From contig JAKRSF010000002.1 of NCBI GenBank assembly GCA_022402445.1, forward strand, positions 1-56,156: a DNA stretch of 56,156 nt, given 5' to 3'. Below the pieces are notes generated by a model. The model saw only the letters and a program-made list of their open reading frames with translations, was not told the origin of the DNA and searched no databases. The translations under genes were made by a program, and so were the position numbers. The DNA comes from Cyanobacteriota bacterium. GTDB taxonomy: Bacteria; Cyanobacteriota; Cyanobacteriia; CACIAM-69d. Below, in pieces: positions 17,856 through 27,607 of the stretch. Every line of letters starts with the position of its first letter. Position 1 is the stretch's first letter.

Positions 17856-20609
17856 CTACGGCGGCCCCCCCGGCTCCGGGCCATCCGCCGCCGGTGGAAT
17901 GGCGCGCTCGAATCCGTCCGGCGGTTCTGGCCCCTTGGGCACCATGGCCGCCCGCCCCGCCAGATAGCCCCAGGTATAGGCACTGGGGGCGATGGTTTCG
18001 TGGAGCGTGTATTCATTGATGGCCGGAATGAAATACACGTCAAAAAACGCCTCCGCCACGGGCCAGGTTTTCGGCGGCGGGAAGGTGGCCTGGGCGAGCA
18101 GGTCCGTGGCCCAATCCTGGGGCATTTTTTGGGTATCGAGGGGGCCGTAGACCGTGATACCGGGGGGGACGCCGCGCCCGAGGATGCGCCAGTCGATCGC
18201 CAGGGGGTTGCGGGGCGATCGCCAGCCCAGGCCGGTGGTGTAGGTGGTGTTGTTGGGGTTTGCGCCGAGGGAAAATTGCGCCGCCGCGATCGCCCCCGTC
18301 AAATAGTTCACGTCCCCCGTCAAGGCATGGGCCCGCAGCAGCGCCTCCGCCCGGGGAGCCCCCAACCCCATGCCCCAGCCGACGGGATCGTAGGGATGGC
18401 GCTTGGTCCAACCGAAGGCCGTGCGCTGTCCCTGGGCCAGGGCCGTGTCCGCCTCCCGCAGCAGGGCCGCCCGCGCCTGTTTTTGTAGGGTTTCATCGGC
18501 GCGATCGCGGGGCAGTTGGGCATAGAGGAACGCCGCCAGCCGCTGATCGTGGCTTTGCCATTCATAGGTCGGCGCATCCTTATTGGCGAAAACCGTCGTT
18601 TCCTTAAAGATGTCGTGCCAGGATTCTTCCCCCGTCAGTTGATAGGCCAGCAGCGCCGCTAAATTCCGGCGATCGCGCACCCCGTGGTGGTCAAACTGGC
18701 CCTTCGCCCGCTGCCATTCCCCCTCCGCCCAGGCGATCGCCCCCAGGGCACTGGTGCGATAGGTGGCCGCCAACTCGCGATCGTAGGGTTCCAGAAGCCG
18801 CGCCACCCGCGCCGCCGCCGCCCCATAGCCATAGCTCGACCACGGATCCGGCCCATAGGCCAACACCATCTGGGACTCCTGCCAGCTCGCTTCCCCATGG
18901 CGCGGATGCTCCGCCGACTCGATGCCGCCCCCCACGCCCCCATCCGGCTTTTGCAGCCGCCGGAACAGATCCACCCCCCACAGCACCTCATCCACCAGGT
19001 CCGGCAGGGGGCTCCCCTGGGCCTCGGGGATCGCCAGGACGGTTTGGCTAGCCCAGTCCGGGAACAGTTCCACCAACTCCATCAGCAGGTGGGCCGCGTC
19101 CAGGTGCTGAATGCGCCGATCCCAGTCCCCCGCATCGAAATAGCCCCCCCAGGCGTCCGGCAGCACCTCATCGGTTTTGCCCGCCACCAGGGCCTCAAAG
19201 GCGGAGGTTTTCCCCAGGCCCATGTCCACATCCATCAGGCGGGCGGTGGACTGGTAAACCTGCACGCCATCCTCGGGGTGAAAGGGGCGCGGCCGTCGCC
19301 AGGGGGTTTGGGGCGGGCCGAGGGCGATGCCGCTGCGCTGGTGCAAGAAGCCCTGCATGGCGGTCCCAAAGGCGGTTTCCCAGACGCGATCGCCAATTTC
19401 AAATTCAAAGGAGCAGCCCACGGTTTCCACGCACAGGCGGTAGCGACCGGGGCGATCGAGGCCGCTGAAGTCCATGCGATAGACCGGGGTGCCCGTGTAG
19501 TTGCGGTAGGGATCTTCGGCTTGGTCGGCCCCCTTAGCTAGTTGGATTTTGCCGTTCCAATGGCGCACATGGTCGCGATCCTTGACCCAAAAGCTGAGGT
19601 CCGTCGGGAAGCTGAGGCCGCCGCCACTGCCCGCCCATTCGGACAGGTAGCCCACCTTGAGGGGATCGTCGGGCCGAAAGCCAAGCTGACTCACCCGCAC
19701 GGCTTCGGAGCGATCGCGGCGGGGATCATAGCGAAAGGTAATTTCCGCCTGGGTTTCCTCCCCTTCGGTGGCCGTGGGATAGCGCAGGCGATAGGTTTGG
19801 CCCGGTTGCAGGGGCTCCCCGAGTTTTAGATAAATCCGATGCTCGACGGGCCACGCGAAGGACCAGGGGCCAATGCGGGCGCTGTCCGTGGGCATGGATT
19901 TGCGATAGACCGCCCGGATAGCCAAGGGGGGGCCGGGGGGCGCGGGGGCAGAGCCCGAATCCGAGTCCGAATCTGGATCTGGACCTGAATTTGAATTTGG
20001 ATTTGAATTTGACTTCCCCTCGGCGGACGCTTCCCCGCTCCGGCCCAACGATTCAGGGGGTTCAGCGGCAGCGCCAGCAGGATCCTCCGGGCGATCGCCC
20101 CCCTCCGGCCACAGGGTCAGCGGCCCCGGCCCTTCCGCCGTTGGCACCAGACGATAGGCCGTCAACTCATCCAAAAAATCCGCCGTCGCCGCCGGACCGT
20201 CATAGCGATCCAGTTCATAGAGCAGGGCGCGATCGCGGCCCACCAGCGCCCCCACCGTTTGGCCCCAGCGGCTCAACCACACGGGATCCCCCGGCTTTTG
20301 CGGTTCCGCCACGCGATCGCCCAGCCCCGGCCGATAGACCACCTGCTGGCCCCGCACCGCCGGAGGCGACACCAGCCGCAGCACCAGCACATCCGGCAAC
20401 ACCCCATAGGTCGAAGCAGTCCAGCCACCGATCGCCCGGGCCGTCATCGCCTGGAGCGCCCAGCTACCCCCCGCCACCGCAGGCCCCACCAGCACCACGG
20501 CCCACAGCCACCGCGATCGCCCCACCCGGCCCACCCGCCCCAGCAGTCCCATCCAGCGGCCCATCATCTCCCCCCGCCACCGTTCACAGCCAACACCATC
20601 GGATCCCAT
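17856..20609 (-). CDS. Membrane-anchored or secreted glycoside hydrolase family 9
   Basis: This 917-residue protein has a hydrophobic signal or anchor at about residues 33-50 and a low-complexity Asn/Asp/Ser-rich linker near 198-220. An N-terminal Ig-like cellulase domain follows at roughly 290-400, and a GH9 catalytic domain from about 430 to 890. The catalytic aspartate motif YFDAGDWDRR is near residue 490, and the proton-donor glutamate is probably in INEYTLHET near 865. GH9 enzymes cut beta-1,4-glucans and related polymers. Here it could trim or release the exopolysaccharide, as hydrolases in cellulose operons do. Starts at internal Met15 or Met16 are also plausible. The real substrate is unknown. 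Confidence 0.87.
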   Translation of the reverse strand: MGSDGVGCERWRGEMMGRWMGLLGRVGRVGRSRWLWAVVLVGPAVAGGSWALQAMTARAIGGWTASTYGVLPDVLVLRLVSPPAVRGQQVVYRPGLGDRVAEPQKPGDPVWLSRWGQTVGALVGRDRALLYELDRYDGPAATADFLDELTAYRLVPTAEGPGPLTLWPEGGDRPEDPAGAAAEPPESLGRSGEASAEGKSNSNPNSNSGPDPDSDSDSGSAPAPPGPPLAIRAVYRKSMPTDSARIGPWSFAWPVEHRIYLKLGEPLQPGQTYRLRYPTATEGEETQAEITFRYDPRRDRSEAVRVSQLGFRPDDPLKVGYLSEWAGSGGGLSFPTDLSFWVKDRDHVRHWNGKIQLAKGADQAEDPYRNYTGTPVYRMDFSGLDRPGRYRLCVETVGCSFEFEIGDRVWETAFGTAMQGFLHQRSGIALGPPQTPWRRPRPFHPEDGVQVYQSTARLMDVDMGLGKTSAFEALVAGKTDEVLPDAWGGYFDAGDWDRRIQHLDAAHLLMELVELFPDWASQTVLAIPEAQGSPLPDLVDEVLWGVDLFRRLQKPDGGVGGGIESAEHPRHGEASWQESQMVLAYGPDPWSSYGYGAAAARVARLLEPYDRELAATYRTSALGAIAWAEGEWQRAKGQFDHHGVRDRRNLAALLAYQLTGEESWHDIFKETTVFANKDAPTYEWQSHDQRLAAFLYAQLPRDRADETLQKQARAALLREADTALAQGQRTAFGWTKRHPYDPVGWGMGLGAPRAEALLRAHALTGDVNYLTGAIAAAQFSLGANPNNTTYTTGLGWRSPRNPLAIDWRILGRGVPPGITVYGPLDTQKMPQDWATDLLAQATFPPPKTWPVAEAFFDVYFIPAINEYTLHETIAPSAYTWGYLAGRAAMVPKGPEPPDGFERAIPPAADGPEPGGPP
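19951..20014 (-). repeat. Degenerate hexanucleotide repeat in the GH9 linker
   Basis: Near-repeats of GAATTTG/GAATCCG/GGATCTG units encode an alternating N/D-S-N-P/D-S-D linker in the GH9 protein. The pattern is a degenerate tandem 6-bp repeat with drift, giving a flexible, hydrophilic spacer between the membrane-proximal region and the catalytic part. Confidence 0.7.
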
Positions 20610-20691
20610 CCCCCCTCGCTAGAGTAGGTATCAGTCTAGGGTCTCATTCCCGCGATCGCCCCAGCACATCGCCCCCGGCCATCCCAGAACC

Positions 20692-22137
20692 ATGACCATC
20701 GCCCCCGGAAGCCCCCCCAACACCACCGACCTGCCCCCCACCGAGCACCCCCAACGCCTGAGCGATCGCATCGGCAAAGGCATCCCCGAAATCCCCGTCC
20801 ACTGGATCGAAGGGGCCTTCATCATCATGGCCCTAATCTTCTTCAACAGTGGCACCAACGGCCTTGAGCAATGCATCCCCCGGTTCGTCGTCACCCTCAT
20901 GCGCTACCTCACCCTGGCCTACTCCCTGGGCTACTGCTGCCTCAACCCCGGCCGCATCCTCTTCACCCTGCGGCAAAACCCCTGGATCGTCCTGGTCAAC
21001 CTCATGGCCCTCTTCTCCGTCGCCTGGTCCTTCCAGCCCGAAGAAACGGCCCAGCGGGGGCGAGACCTCTTCATCATGCTGAGCTTCTCCTTCTATTTCG
21101 CCACCCGCTTCTCCCTCCGCCAGCAGGCAGTCCTCGCCTTCTACGCGATGATGGTCACCATAGCCATGTCGGTCTTTTTTGTCTTCACGAAACCCAGTGT
21201 CGGCAAACACACCAGCGGTCCCTTTGACGGGGCTTGGCGCGGCATTTTTTCCCATAAAAATACCACCGGAGCCTACATGGTCCTTGCGGCCCTCATTTCC
21301 GCCGCCATGTTCGCCACCGGTCCCCGGGATAAACGCCATTTCTATGCCATTGGCATCTTCGCATCCTTGGCAATGGTGCAACTGTCCACCTCCAAAAGTT
21401 CCCTCATTTTTGGCATCCTTAGTCTCGCCATCACCTGGTTTTTTATTCAATATAAATGGCAGGGGGAATGGACCATCATTGGCATGGCCGTCGGCTCGAC
21501 AATTCTAGTGATGGTGGGGGTTACGGTTCTGGGGGACTGGGTGGCGATCGTGGAGGGACTGGGGAAAGATCCAACCCTGACCGGTCGCACCCTGATCTGG
21601 GAGGTGGCCATGCGCAGGCTCCAGGAGCGGCCAATCCTGGGCTTTGGGCGAGGGGCATTCTATGCGCCGGATAGCCCCTATAAGATTGAGGCGGCCTATA
21701 AGTTTGCGACGAATTTATCCTATGTGCCGCCCTACTCCCACAATGGCTACATCGATATCATGCTGGATGTGGGCTTTGGGGGCTTTGGGCTATTTTTGAT
21801 GGCCTATCTACAGGGGATGAAGGCGGCGGTTCTGCGGGCCTATGATGCGAAGACGCCGGGGGATGTGTTTGCCCTGGCGGTGATGATTTTGATGCTGCTC
21901 AATAACAATACGGAAAGCTTTTTTATGACGAGCAGTAATCTATTTTGGGTGCTGCTGACGACGGTGTGCCTGTCGATTAAGCGGGAGGAGACGATGAATC
22001 GGGCGATTCGGGAGGGGGAGGTGCGCGAGGAGATGGCCCAGGATTATGAGCGGCGATCGCTGGAACGCTTGGCCGCTTTGGATCGGGAGCGGGGTCTCAG
22101 CCCAGATGATGCTTCAGTAGCTCGGACCGGTCCCTAA
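20692..22137 (+). CDS. O-antigen ligase/polymerase family protein (Wzy-like)
   Basis: This 481-residue membrane protein has about ten hydrophobic helices. A large loop carries the family pattern: LTGRTLIWEVAMRR, a following PILGFGRGAFY, then SHNGYIDIMLDVGFGG. These mark the WaaL/Wzy/ExoQ group, which joins or transfers undecaprenyl-linked glycans at the periplasmic face. In a locus with Wzx, Wzc and Wza homologues, the polymerase role is most likely. The charged C-terminal tail is predicted cytosolic. Its 3' end overlaps the convergent GT4 gene by 41 bp. Confidence 0.88.
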   Translation: MTIAPGSPPNTTDLPPTEHPQRLSDRIGKGIPEIPVHWIEGAFIIMALIFFNSGTNGLEQCIPRFVVTLMRYLTLAYSLGYCCLNPGRILFTLRQNPWIVLVNLMALFSVAWSFQPEETAQRGRDLFIMLSFSFYFATRFSLRQQAVLAFYAMMVTIAMSVFFVFTKPSVGKHTSGPFDGAWRGIFSHKNTTGAYMVLAALISAAMFATGPRDKRHFYAIGIFASLAMVQLSTSKSSLIFGILSLAITWFFIQYKWQGEWTIIGMAVGSTILVMVGVTVLGDWVAIVEGLGKDPTLTGRTLIWEVAMRRLQERPILGFGRGAFYAPDSPYKIEAAYKFATNLSYVPPYSHNGYIDIMLDVGFGGFGLFLMAYLQGMKAAVLRAYDAKTPGDVFALAVMILMLLNNNTESFFMTSSNLFWVLLTTVCLSIKREETMNRAIREGEVREEMAQDYERRSLERLAALDRERGLSPDDASVARTGP

Positions 22138-23326
22138 AGAGGGTGTCTTCATCGAATTGGCGGCCCGCTTGGGCGGCGGCTCGGACGAGGTGGGCGATCG
22201 CGGGGCGATCGCGGTCCAGTTGCAGCAGCAATTCCCCGAGGGCTTGCCAATCCCCCAACTTCACGAAGCGCCCCCCGCCGATGCCCTGCACCAGCCCTTC
22301 GGGGTAGGGGCTGCCGTAGCCCAGGAGGGCGGTGCCGGACACCAGGGATTCCACCAGGCAGCGGGGGGACTCGGGCACCAGATGGCAAAAGACGATCGCA
22401 TGGCTCCGGCGCAGGGTTTCGAGGACGTGGGTGCGATCCCCCACAAAGCCGGGTAGTTGCACGCGATCGCCCAGCCCCAGTTCATCCACCAGGGCCGCCA
22501 TGGCCGACAGCAGGGGACCGTCCCCGAGCCAAGTGGCCTGGAGATTGGCCCCCCGCCCAATGGCCCAATGGAGGGCGCGCACCCAGTCCAGCGGCCCCTT
22601 TTCATCAACGACCCGCCCCGCATAGCACACCTGAATGGGCTTGAGGGCTAGGGCATCGGTGATTTTTTGCCCCAGGGCCGCCTCGGGAATGAAGTCTTCC
22701 TTTTGGGTATGGGTGTTGTAGATACAGACCGTCGCGCGGCCATGGGGACGATAGGCTTGGTAGGTTTCCTGGCCCTTGCAGAGGGTGACGGCGCTATGGC
22801 GCAACAGGTGGCGGTGGTAGCGCTCGGTCAGGGGCACTTTGATCGCAGCCTCAATTCGGGCCTTGAGGGAACCGTTGCGGGCGGCGAGGCGCATCACCTC
22901 ATGCTCGACGCGATCGCACTGGGTCCCATAGGGCAACCGTCGCCGCTGGGCCTCGAGTCCTGCCACGGCGGCCCAGTCCCCCACCAGGGAGCCGAGGGTG
23001 AACAGGCGATAGCGATGGTCTTCGAGCAGATGGCCTAGGCGGCGGCGGATTTTGCCATAGGTCCGCAGAAAGGTGCCTAATCCATAGGCGTAGGGCAGGG
23101 GAAGGACGGTGACGCGATCGGCGCAGGGCAGCTCATCGATCGCGAGCCAGCGGGTGCTGCTGATGCTCTGCTCCTGGTCCATGGGCCACTGGGGACCGGC
23201 CATGGTGACCGCCGGGAAGTGGTGGGCATATTGCAGCAGATCGCGCCAGGTTTGGTCATCGATTTCGATCCGGCCGCGATCGGTGCGAATGTACACATGG
23301 TTCACTAACAGCAGGGCGTCTCGCAT
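22097..23326 (-). CDS. Glycosyltransferase family 4-like protein
   Basis: This 409-residue GT-B protein has a GT4-like C-terminal half: VCYAGRVVDEKGPLDWVRAL, a GDGPLLSAMAALVDELGLG segment, and PESPRCLVESLVSGTALLGYGSP where the donor-binding motif lies. The PESPRCLVE version departs from the standard ExxxxxxxE, but I recall it from a cyanobacterial subgroup. It probably adds a sugar during exopolysaccharide repeat-unit assembly. It is convergent with the Wzy-like gene, overlapping by 41 bp, and follows the Wzc-like gene in the same direction after a 231-bp spacer. Confidence 0.84.
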   Translation of the reverse strand: MRDALLLVNHVYIRTDRGRIEIDDQTWRDLLQYAHHFPAVTMAGPQWPMDQEQSISSTRWLAIDELPCADRVTVLPLPYAYGLGTFLRTYGKIRRRLGHLLEDHRYRLFTLGSLVGDWAAVAGLEAQRRRLPYGTQCDRVEHEVMRLAARNGSLKARIEAAIKVPLTERYHRHLLRHSAVTLCKGQETYQAYRPHGRATVCIYNTHTQKEDFIPEAALGQKITDALALKPIQVCYAGRVVDEKGPLDWVRALHWAIGRGANLQATWLGDGPLLSAMAALVDELGLGDRVQLPGFVGDRTHVLETLRRSHAIVFCHLVPESPRCLVESLVSGTALLGYGSPYPEGLVQGIGGGRFVKLGDWQALGELLLQLDRDRPAIAHLVRAAAQAGRQFDEDTLFRDRSELLKHHLG

Positions 23327-23557
23327 GGGTCAAGGGAGCCCCCAGGGGCTTTTGGGATGGATCGCAGGGCGGTCTAACGAAGCGGCGAAATCAATAACAA
23401 TTTTCCAGAACATTCCAGGGACGCGGTGGGCAAACGGTCTACCCTGGGGCATCCCTTCAATTTCACGCTAGATCCCCAACGCAGATAGTCTGTCCGCGAT
23501 CGCAACAACGTTCTATTAATTACTGTAGTTTTTGCAGGAACTCGGGGAACTCGGGAC

Positions 23558-25924
23558 TTAGGGGGTGCGATCGCCCGGTCGCGGCACCGACACCTGGTCC
23601 GGCAGCACTTCCGCCACCCGCGACTCGGGCAACGCCTCCGATTGCGGAAATTCCCCATGGCTCGCACCGAGCCGATGCACCACCCCCTTGAGCCGTTGGC
23701 CCCACCCCAGGGGCACCAGGTCCGGCTGCGGCTCTGGCGATCGCGGGGGCACCGTTGCCGCTCGCGGGGTCAGGGGCAAGGGCGATCGCCGCCGCTCCTG
23801 ATACACCTGACTCCCCGGCTCCCGGCGGCTCCGGACCCCATTGGCAATCATGCCCAACAGCCTCGGGTTAGACCGTTCCAGCACCACCTGCGCCGCCGCC
23901 CAGGCTCGCCGATTCAGCCGCTTCGGCCAAAACACCAGCACCAGCCCATCCACCAGCCGCCCCAGCACCGCCGCATCCGGGAACATCCCTAGGCCAGGGG
24001 TATCAATGAGCACCATGTCATAGCGACGGATCACCTCATCCAGCAGCGATCGCATGGCATCCGAATCAATCAGCGCCATCGGATTCACCGCCAACTCCCC
24101 CGCCGTCAGCACATCGAGATCCGTCGCAGGCGACTGGAGCGCCGCCTCCAGGGGCACCCCATCGCTGAGCACATCGATCGCCCCGATCTGGTTATCCAAC
24201 TGCCAGAACCAATGCTGGGACGGCTGCCGGAAATTGGCATCAATCACCAGCACCCGCCGCCCCGACTGGGCCATCAGGGCCGCCAAAATCGCCGTCACCT
24301 CCGACTTCCCCTCCTGGCCCGCCGCGCTGGAAATGGCGATCGCCCGCAGGGGACGATCCGTACTCGCAAAGCGCAAATTCGCCTGGAGCAATTGATAGGC
24401 CGTCAGCAAATCCTCACTCGCCTGCCCCGCCAGCACCGCCTGGGGCAAGGTCACCCCCTGCGATGAGTTGCGATTCACATCCCGTCGCCGGTGGCGCGGA
24501 ATCATCGCCAGCAGCGGATCCGGCAGCAACCGGCGCGCCTCCAGCACCGTCCGCACCCGCCCATCGAGCATGTCCACCGCAAAGGCGGCCGCCACCCCCA
24601 GCGAGGCCCCGGCAAACACCGCGATCGCGAAATACATCTTCTTCTTCGTTGCCAGGGCAAACTCCGGCTCCCGCGCCGGCTCAATCACCCGGGCATTGCC
24701 CACATTTTGATTCTCCGCAACGGTACTTTCTTGAAAACGCCGTTGCAGGGTTTCATAGGTCTCCTTAGCCACATTCAAATCCCGCTCCAGCTCCAGTTGG
24801 CGCTTCTCGAGCTGGGGCAACACATCGCCGCGCCGCTCATAGCTCTCGCGCAACTGCTGGAATGCCATCTCCCGGCGGGCCAGCCCCACATCCTGGGCTT
24901 CTAGCTCCACCAGCTTCTGCACCGTCTGTAGGCCAAATTCCGCCAGACGCATCTCCCGCAGGCTCACATTGTCCGCATTCCCCAACGAGGCGGGCAGTTT
25001 CTCCGCCAGGACCGCCGTCAGGGCCGCCTCATCCCGCCGCAGCCGCACCATCTGGGGGTGGCGATCGCCATAGCGCGTCCCCAAGGTCGCCAACTGCCCC
25101 TGCACCCGTTCAAGATCATTAAGAATTGTTTGGATCCCCTGATCCTGGCTCAACTCCCCCAGGATCACCGCCCGATCCACCGGGATCCCCACCTGCCGCC
25201 GCAGTTCCTGCAACTGGGCCGCCACCTCCATCCGCTGGGCCCGCGCCTGCCCCAATTGCAGATCCACCACGCCCATGTTTTCCACCACCGCGCGGCTCTC
25301 GACCCCCAGATCAAACACCCGGTTACGGTCCTTAAACTGCCGCAGCAATTCCGCCGCCCGATCCAGTTCCGTCTTGGCCTTGGGCACCTGCTGGGCAATA
25401 AACTTCCGCGCCGCCGTCACCTCCGCCCGGTTACTGGCGATGTTGTTGACGATATAGGCTTCCATGATCGCGTTCGCGATTTCCTTGGCCCGCTTCGGAT
25501 CCGGATCCCGATAGGACACCCGCAGCACGTCCGTCGCCATGATTTCTTCGATCGCGAGGCCGCCGCGTACACTCACCGGATCCGCCGGATTGCCGTCATC
25601 GTCCCGCAGATCCAGCTTTTCAATGGCCGTCTGCACAATGGGCCACGACTGCAAAATTTCCGCCTGGGTGGAGCGGGGGTTATTGTCCATCGTCAGCGAT
25701 CGCACCTCGCTGACACTTTGGCCCACCCCCGTCAAGCTCGCGAGGCGACCCGACTGCACCAGGATTTTGCCACTCGCTTCATAGAGCGGCACCTGCTTAT
25801 TCAGTTGTCGATTGGCTAATCCTGCAATGCCCAAAAATACAATGGCGACCACATACCAACGTCGCCGCAAAATGAGGGCATACTTCTCAAGATCAACCAC
25901 GCCCGCCGCGTTTTTGGGCTCCAT
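23558..25924 (-). CDS. Wzc-like polysaccharide co-polymerase with BY-kinase-type ATPase domain
   Basis: This 788-residue protein should control exopolysaccharide chain length and export at the plasma membrane. It has a first membrane helix at about 25-45, a Wzz domain with long coiled coils (about 100-420), a second helix near 430-450, and a cytosolic ATPase domain from about 515. The P-loop reads ISSAAGQEGKSE, the Walker A' box VLVIDANFRQP and the Walker B box MVLIDTPG. The C-terminal tail after about 715 is Pro/Arg-rich with one tyrosine and lacks the tyrosine cluster that BY-kinases autophosphorylate. It is divergent from the Wza-like gene, as expected for a partner pair. Confidence 0.9.
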   Translation of the reverse strand: MEPKNAAGVVDLEKYALILRRRWYVVAIVFLGIAGLANRQLNKQVPLYEASGKILVQSGRLASLTGVGQSVSEVRSLTMDNNPRSTQAEILQSWPIVQTAIEKLDLRDDDGNPADPVSVRGGLAIEEIMATDVLRVSYRDPDPKRAKEIANAIMEAYIVNNIASNRAEVTAARKFIAQQVPKAKTELDRAAELLRQFKDRNRVFDLGVESRAVVENMGVVDLQLGQARAQRMEVAAQLQELRRQVGIPVDRAVILGELSQDQGIQTILNDLERVQGQLATLGTRYGDRHPQMVRLRRDEAALTAVLAEKLPASLGNADNVSLREMRLAEFGLQTVQKLVELEAQDVGLARREMAFQQLRESYERRGDVLPQLEKRQLELERDLNVAKETYETLQRRFQESTVAENQNVGNARVIEPAREPEFALATKKKMYFAIAVFAGASLGVAAAFAVDMLDGRVRTVLEARRLLPDPLLAMIPRHRRRDVNRNSSQGVTLPQAVLAGQASEDLLTAYQLLQANLRFASTDRPLRAIAISSAAGQEGKSEVTAILAALMAQSGRRVLVIDANFRQPSQHWFWQLDNQIGAIDVLSDGVPLEAALQSPATDLDVLTAGELAVNPMALIDSDAMRSLLDEVIRRYDMVLIDTPGLGMFPDAAVLGRLVDGLVLVFWPKRLNRRAWAAAQVVLERSNPRLLGMIANGVRSRREPGSQVYQERRRSPLPLTPRAATVPPRSPEPQPDLVPLGWGQRLKGVVHRLGASHGEFPQSEALPESRVAEVLPDQVSVPRPGDRTP

Positions 25925-26305
25925 TCTTTACCCGATCTGTCGCCAGTCTAAGGTGTCTAAATCCTAACACGAGCCCCTTGGCCCCATGGTTGGCGATGGA
26001 CCGGTCAGTTGTGGGGGAAATTTAAGCCCCCTCCCCGGTCAATTTCCATCCCCTTGTCCCCCCGGATCAGGATCGATCCGGTGGCCCATGGCCCGTCCAA
26101 GCGTCCCATTGTCAACCTGTCTGTCCCCCTAGCCCCTGGAGGGCATCGCCGAGGTGGACCCTTGTCCCGGAGGCTCAATCCACACTCGACTCCCCTGCAC
26201 CTTGGGGGTTGGGCTCGCACCCTGTCCCTGCTATCTAGGGTAGCCAATGGATCGCGGGCCATTGCTAAATCCCGTGATATTCCTGAGGGTTCCCCGCCCT
26301 TGGGG
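25925..26305. promoter_or_regulatory. Divergent spacer between wzc-like and wza-like genes
   Basis: This region of about 380 bp separates the divergent co-polymerase and export genes and should hold promoters for both directions. It remains open in the frame of the export gene from 26009, but that extension is rich in Pro and Arg and does not look like an N terminus. I see no tRNA, terminator or clear -35/-10 pair. Two GATCCGGTGG-like blocks near 26066-26085 are not obviously operators. Confidence 0.4.
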
Positions 26306-27565
26306 ATGTTACAAACACCCTGGCGGCGGCAGATGGATCGGGCCGTCTGTCGGATGGCCTGTCAGACGGTGTCTTGGGCCTTTGGGCTATGTTGGGCGGT
26401 GATTGGTTCTTTACGTTGGGCTGCGTGGCCTTTGTGTTCCATGGTTGGTTCCCCTGTCGCTGTTGTACGCGATCGCGTTGGCCCTTGGCGAGGGGCGATC
26501 GCGGGGGCCTTAGCCAGTTGGGGGGCGATCGCCTTTGCCCTCGCCCTGGCCCCCCGAGCCCTGGCCCTGCCCCTGTCCCCCGGCGATCGCATCCGCGTCA
26601 CCATCCCCGAGGAAGGGTTTTTAGAAGGCGAAGCCACCGTCAGCGGCCTCTATGAGCTGGACTTCGACGGACGCATCATTGTGCCCTACGTGGGCGGCGT
26701 CTCGGCGGGGGGCCTAGAGGTGGAGGAGCTCGCCGATCTCCTGCGGCAGGAACTGCTCAATTCACGCCTATTCCAAGCAGATTTTTTGCAACTGGTGGTC
26801 GCGCCGGTCAGTTGGGGGCCGGTTCGGGTCAATGTGCAGGGGGCCGTATTCCGTCCAGGGCAGATCGTCGCCAACCCCGTAGATCCGATCGCCAACAACC
26901 CCAGCGTTCGGGGGGAAATGCCGCGATCGGGCAATGCGCCGCCCCTGCGGGAGGTGGCCGCCGCCCTGGCCCTGGCGGGGGGAGTGCGTCCCGAGGCGGA
27001 CCTGAGCCAGGTGCGTTTGGTTCGCAATGGCCGCGAGATTCCCCTGGATTTGACGGGGTTCATTACGGGGACCGGGGCCGATCGCACCCCCCTGATTGAT
27101 GGGGATACGATCGTGGTGCCCGCCCTCGCCAGCGGTATCGATCCTCGGCTGCTGCGTCCGTCGGCGATCACGCCGGAAAAGGTGACGGTGTTTTTCTCGA
27201 ACCTGGCCCAACCGGCGGCGGGGGGCGGCCTGAGTTTCTATGAAATGGAATATGGGATGCGGTTTTCTAACGCGATCGTCGCCGCCCGGTGCGTCGGGGG
27301 TAGCCGCACGGCCAATGCGAAGCGGCGGGTGGCCCACATCCACACGAACCGGGAAACGGGGGAAACCCAGGTGATGACGGTGCCCATTGAGGATTTTCTG
27401 GCGGCGGGGCCGGAGGGGGACGACTATGCCAATCCGGTGCTGATGCCTGGGGATGGGGTGGTTTGCTATGACAGCCCCACGGCGGAAACGCGGGACCTTA
27501 TTACGATCATTGGCGAGGTGCTCAATCCGCTTGATTTGATTCGCCGCGTTTTTCTGGAGAACTAG
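26306..27565 (+). CDS. Wza-like polysaccharide export protein (poly-export/SLBB)
   Basis: This protein of about 419 residues (from ATG 26306) is an outer-membrane polysaccharide export homologue. A hydrophobic stretch ending in FALALAPRALA precedes the mature start LPLSPGDRIRV, which resembles a signal peptide with an AxA cleavage site. The poly-export domain continues with GLYELDFDGRIIVPYVGGV, and an SLBB-type region (VNVQGAVFRPGQ, VAAALALAGGVRPEAD) follows. A C-terminal second SLBB-like part ends at IGEVLNPLDL. No lipobox Cys is visible. ATG codons at 26333 and 26441 are good alternatives; the last gives the most compact signal peptide. Confidence 0.88.
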   Translation: MLQTPWRRQMDRAVCRMACQTVSWAFGLCWAVIGSLRWAAWPLCSMVGSPVAVVRDRVGPWRGAIAGALASWGAIAFALALAPRALALPLSPGDRIRVTIPEEGFLEGEATVSGLYELDFDGRIIVPYVGGVSAGGLEVEELADLLRQELLNSRLFQADFLQLVVAPVSWGPVRVNVQGAVFRPGQIVANPVDPIANNPSVRGEMPRSGNAPPLREVAAALALAGGVRPEADLSQVRLVRNGREIPLDLTGFITGTGADRTPLIDGDTIVVPALASGIDPRLLRPSAITPEKVTVFFSNLAQPAAGGGLSFYEMEYGMRFSNAIVAARCVGGSRTANAKRRVAHIHTNRETGETQVMTVPIEDFLAAGPEGDDYANPVLMPGDGVVCYDSPTAETRDLITIIGEVLNPLDLIRRVFLEN

Positions 27566-27607
27566 CGTCTGGGGGCGATCGCGGCGGTACCCCCTGGATG
27601 GTTGCGC

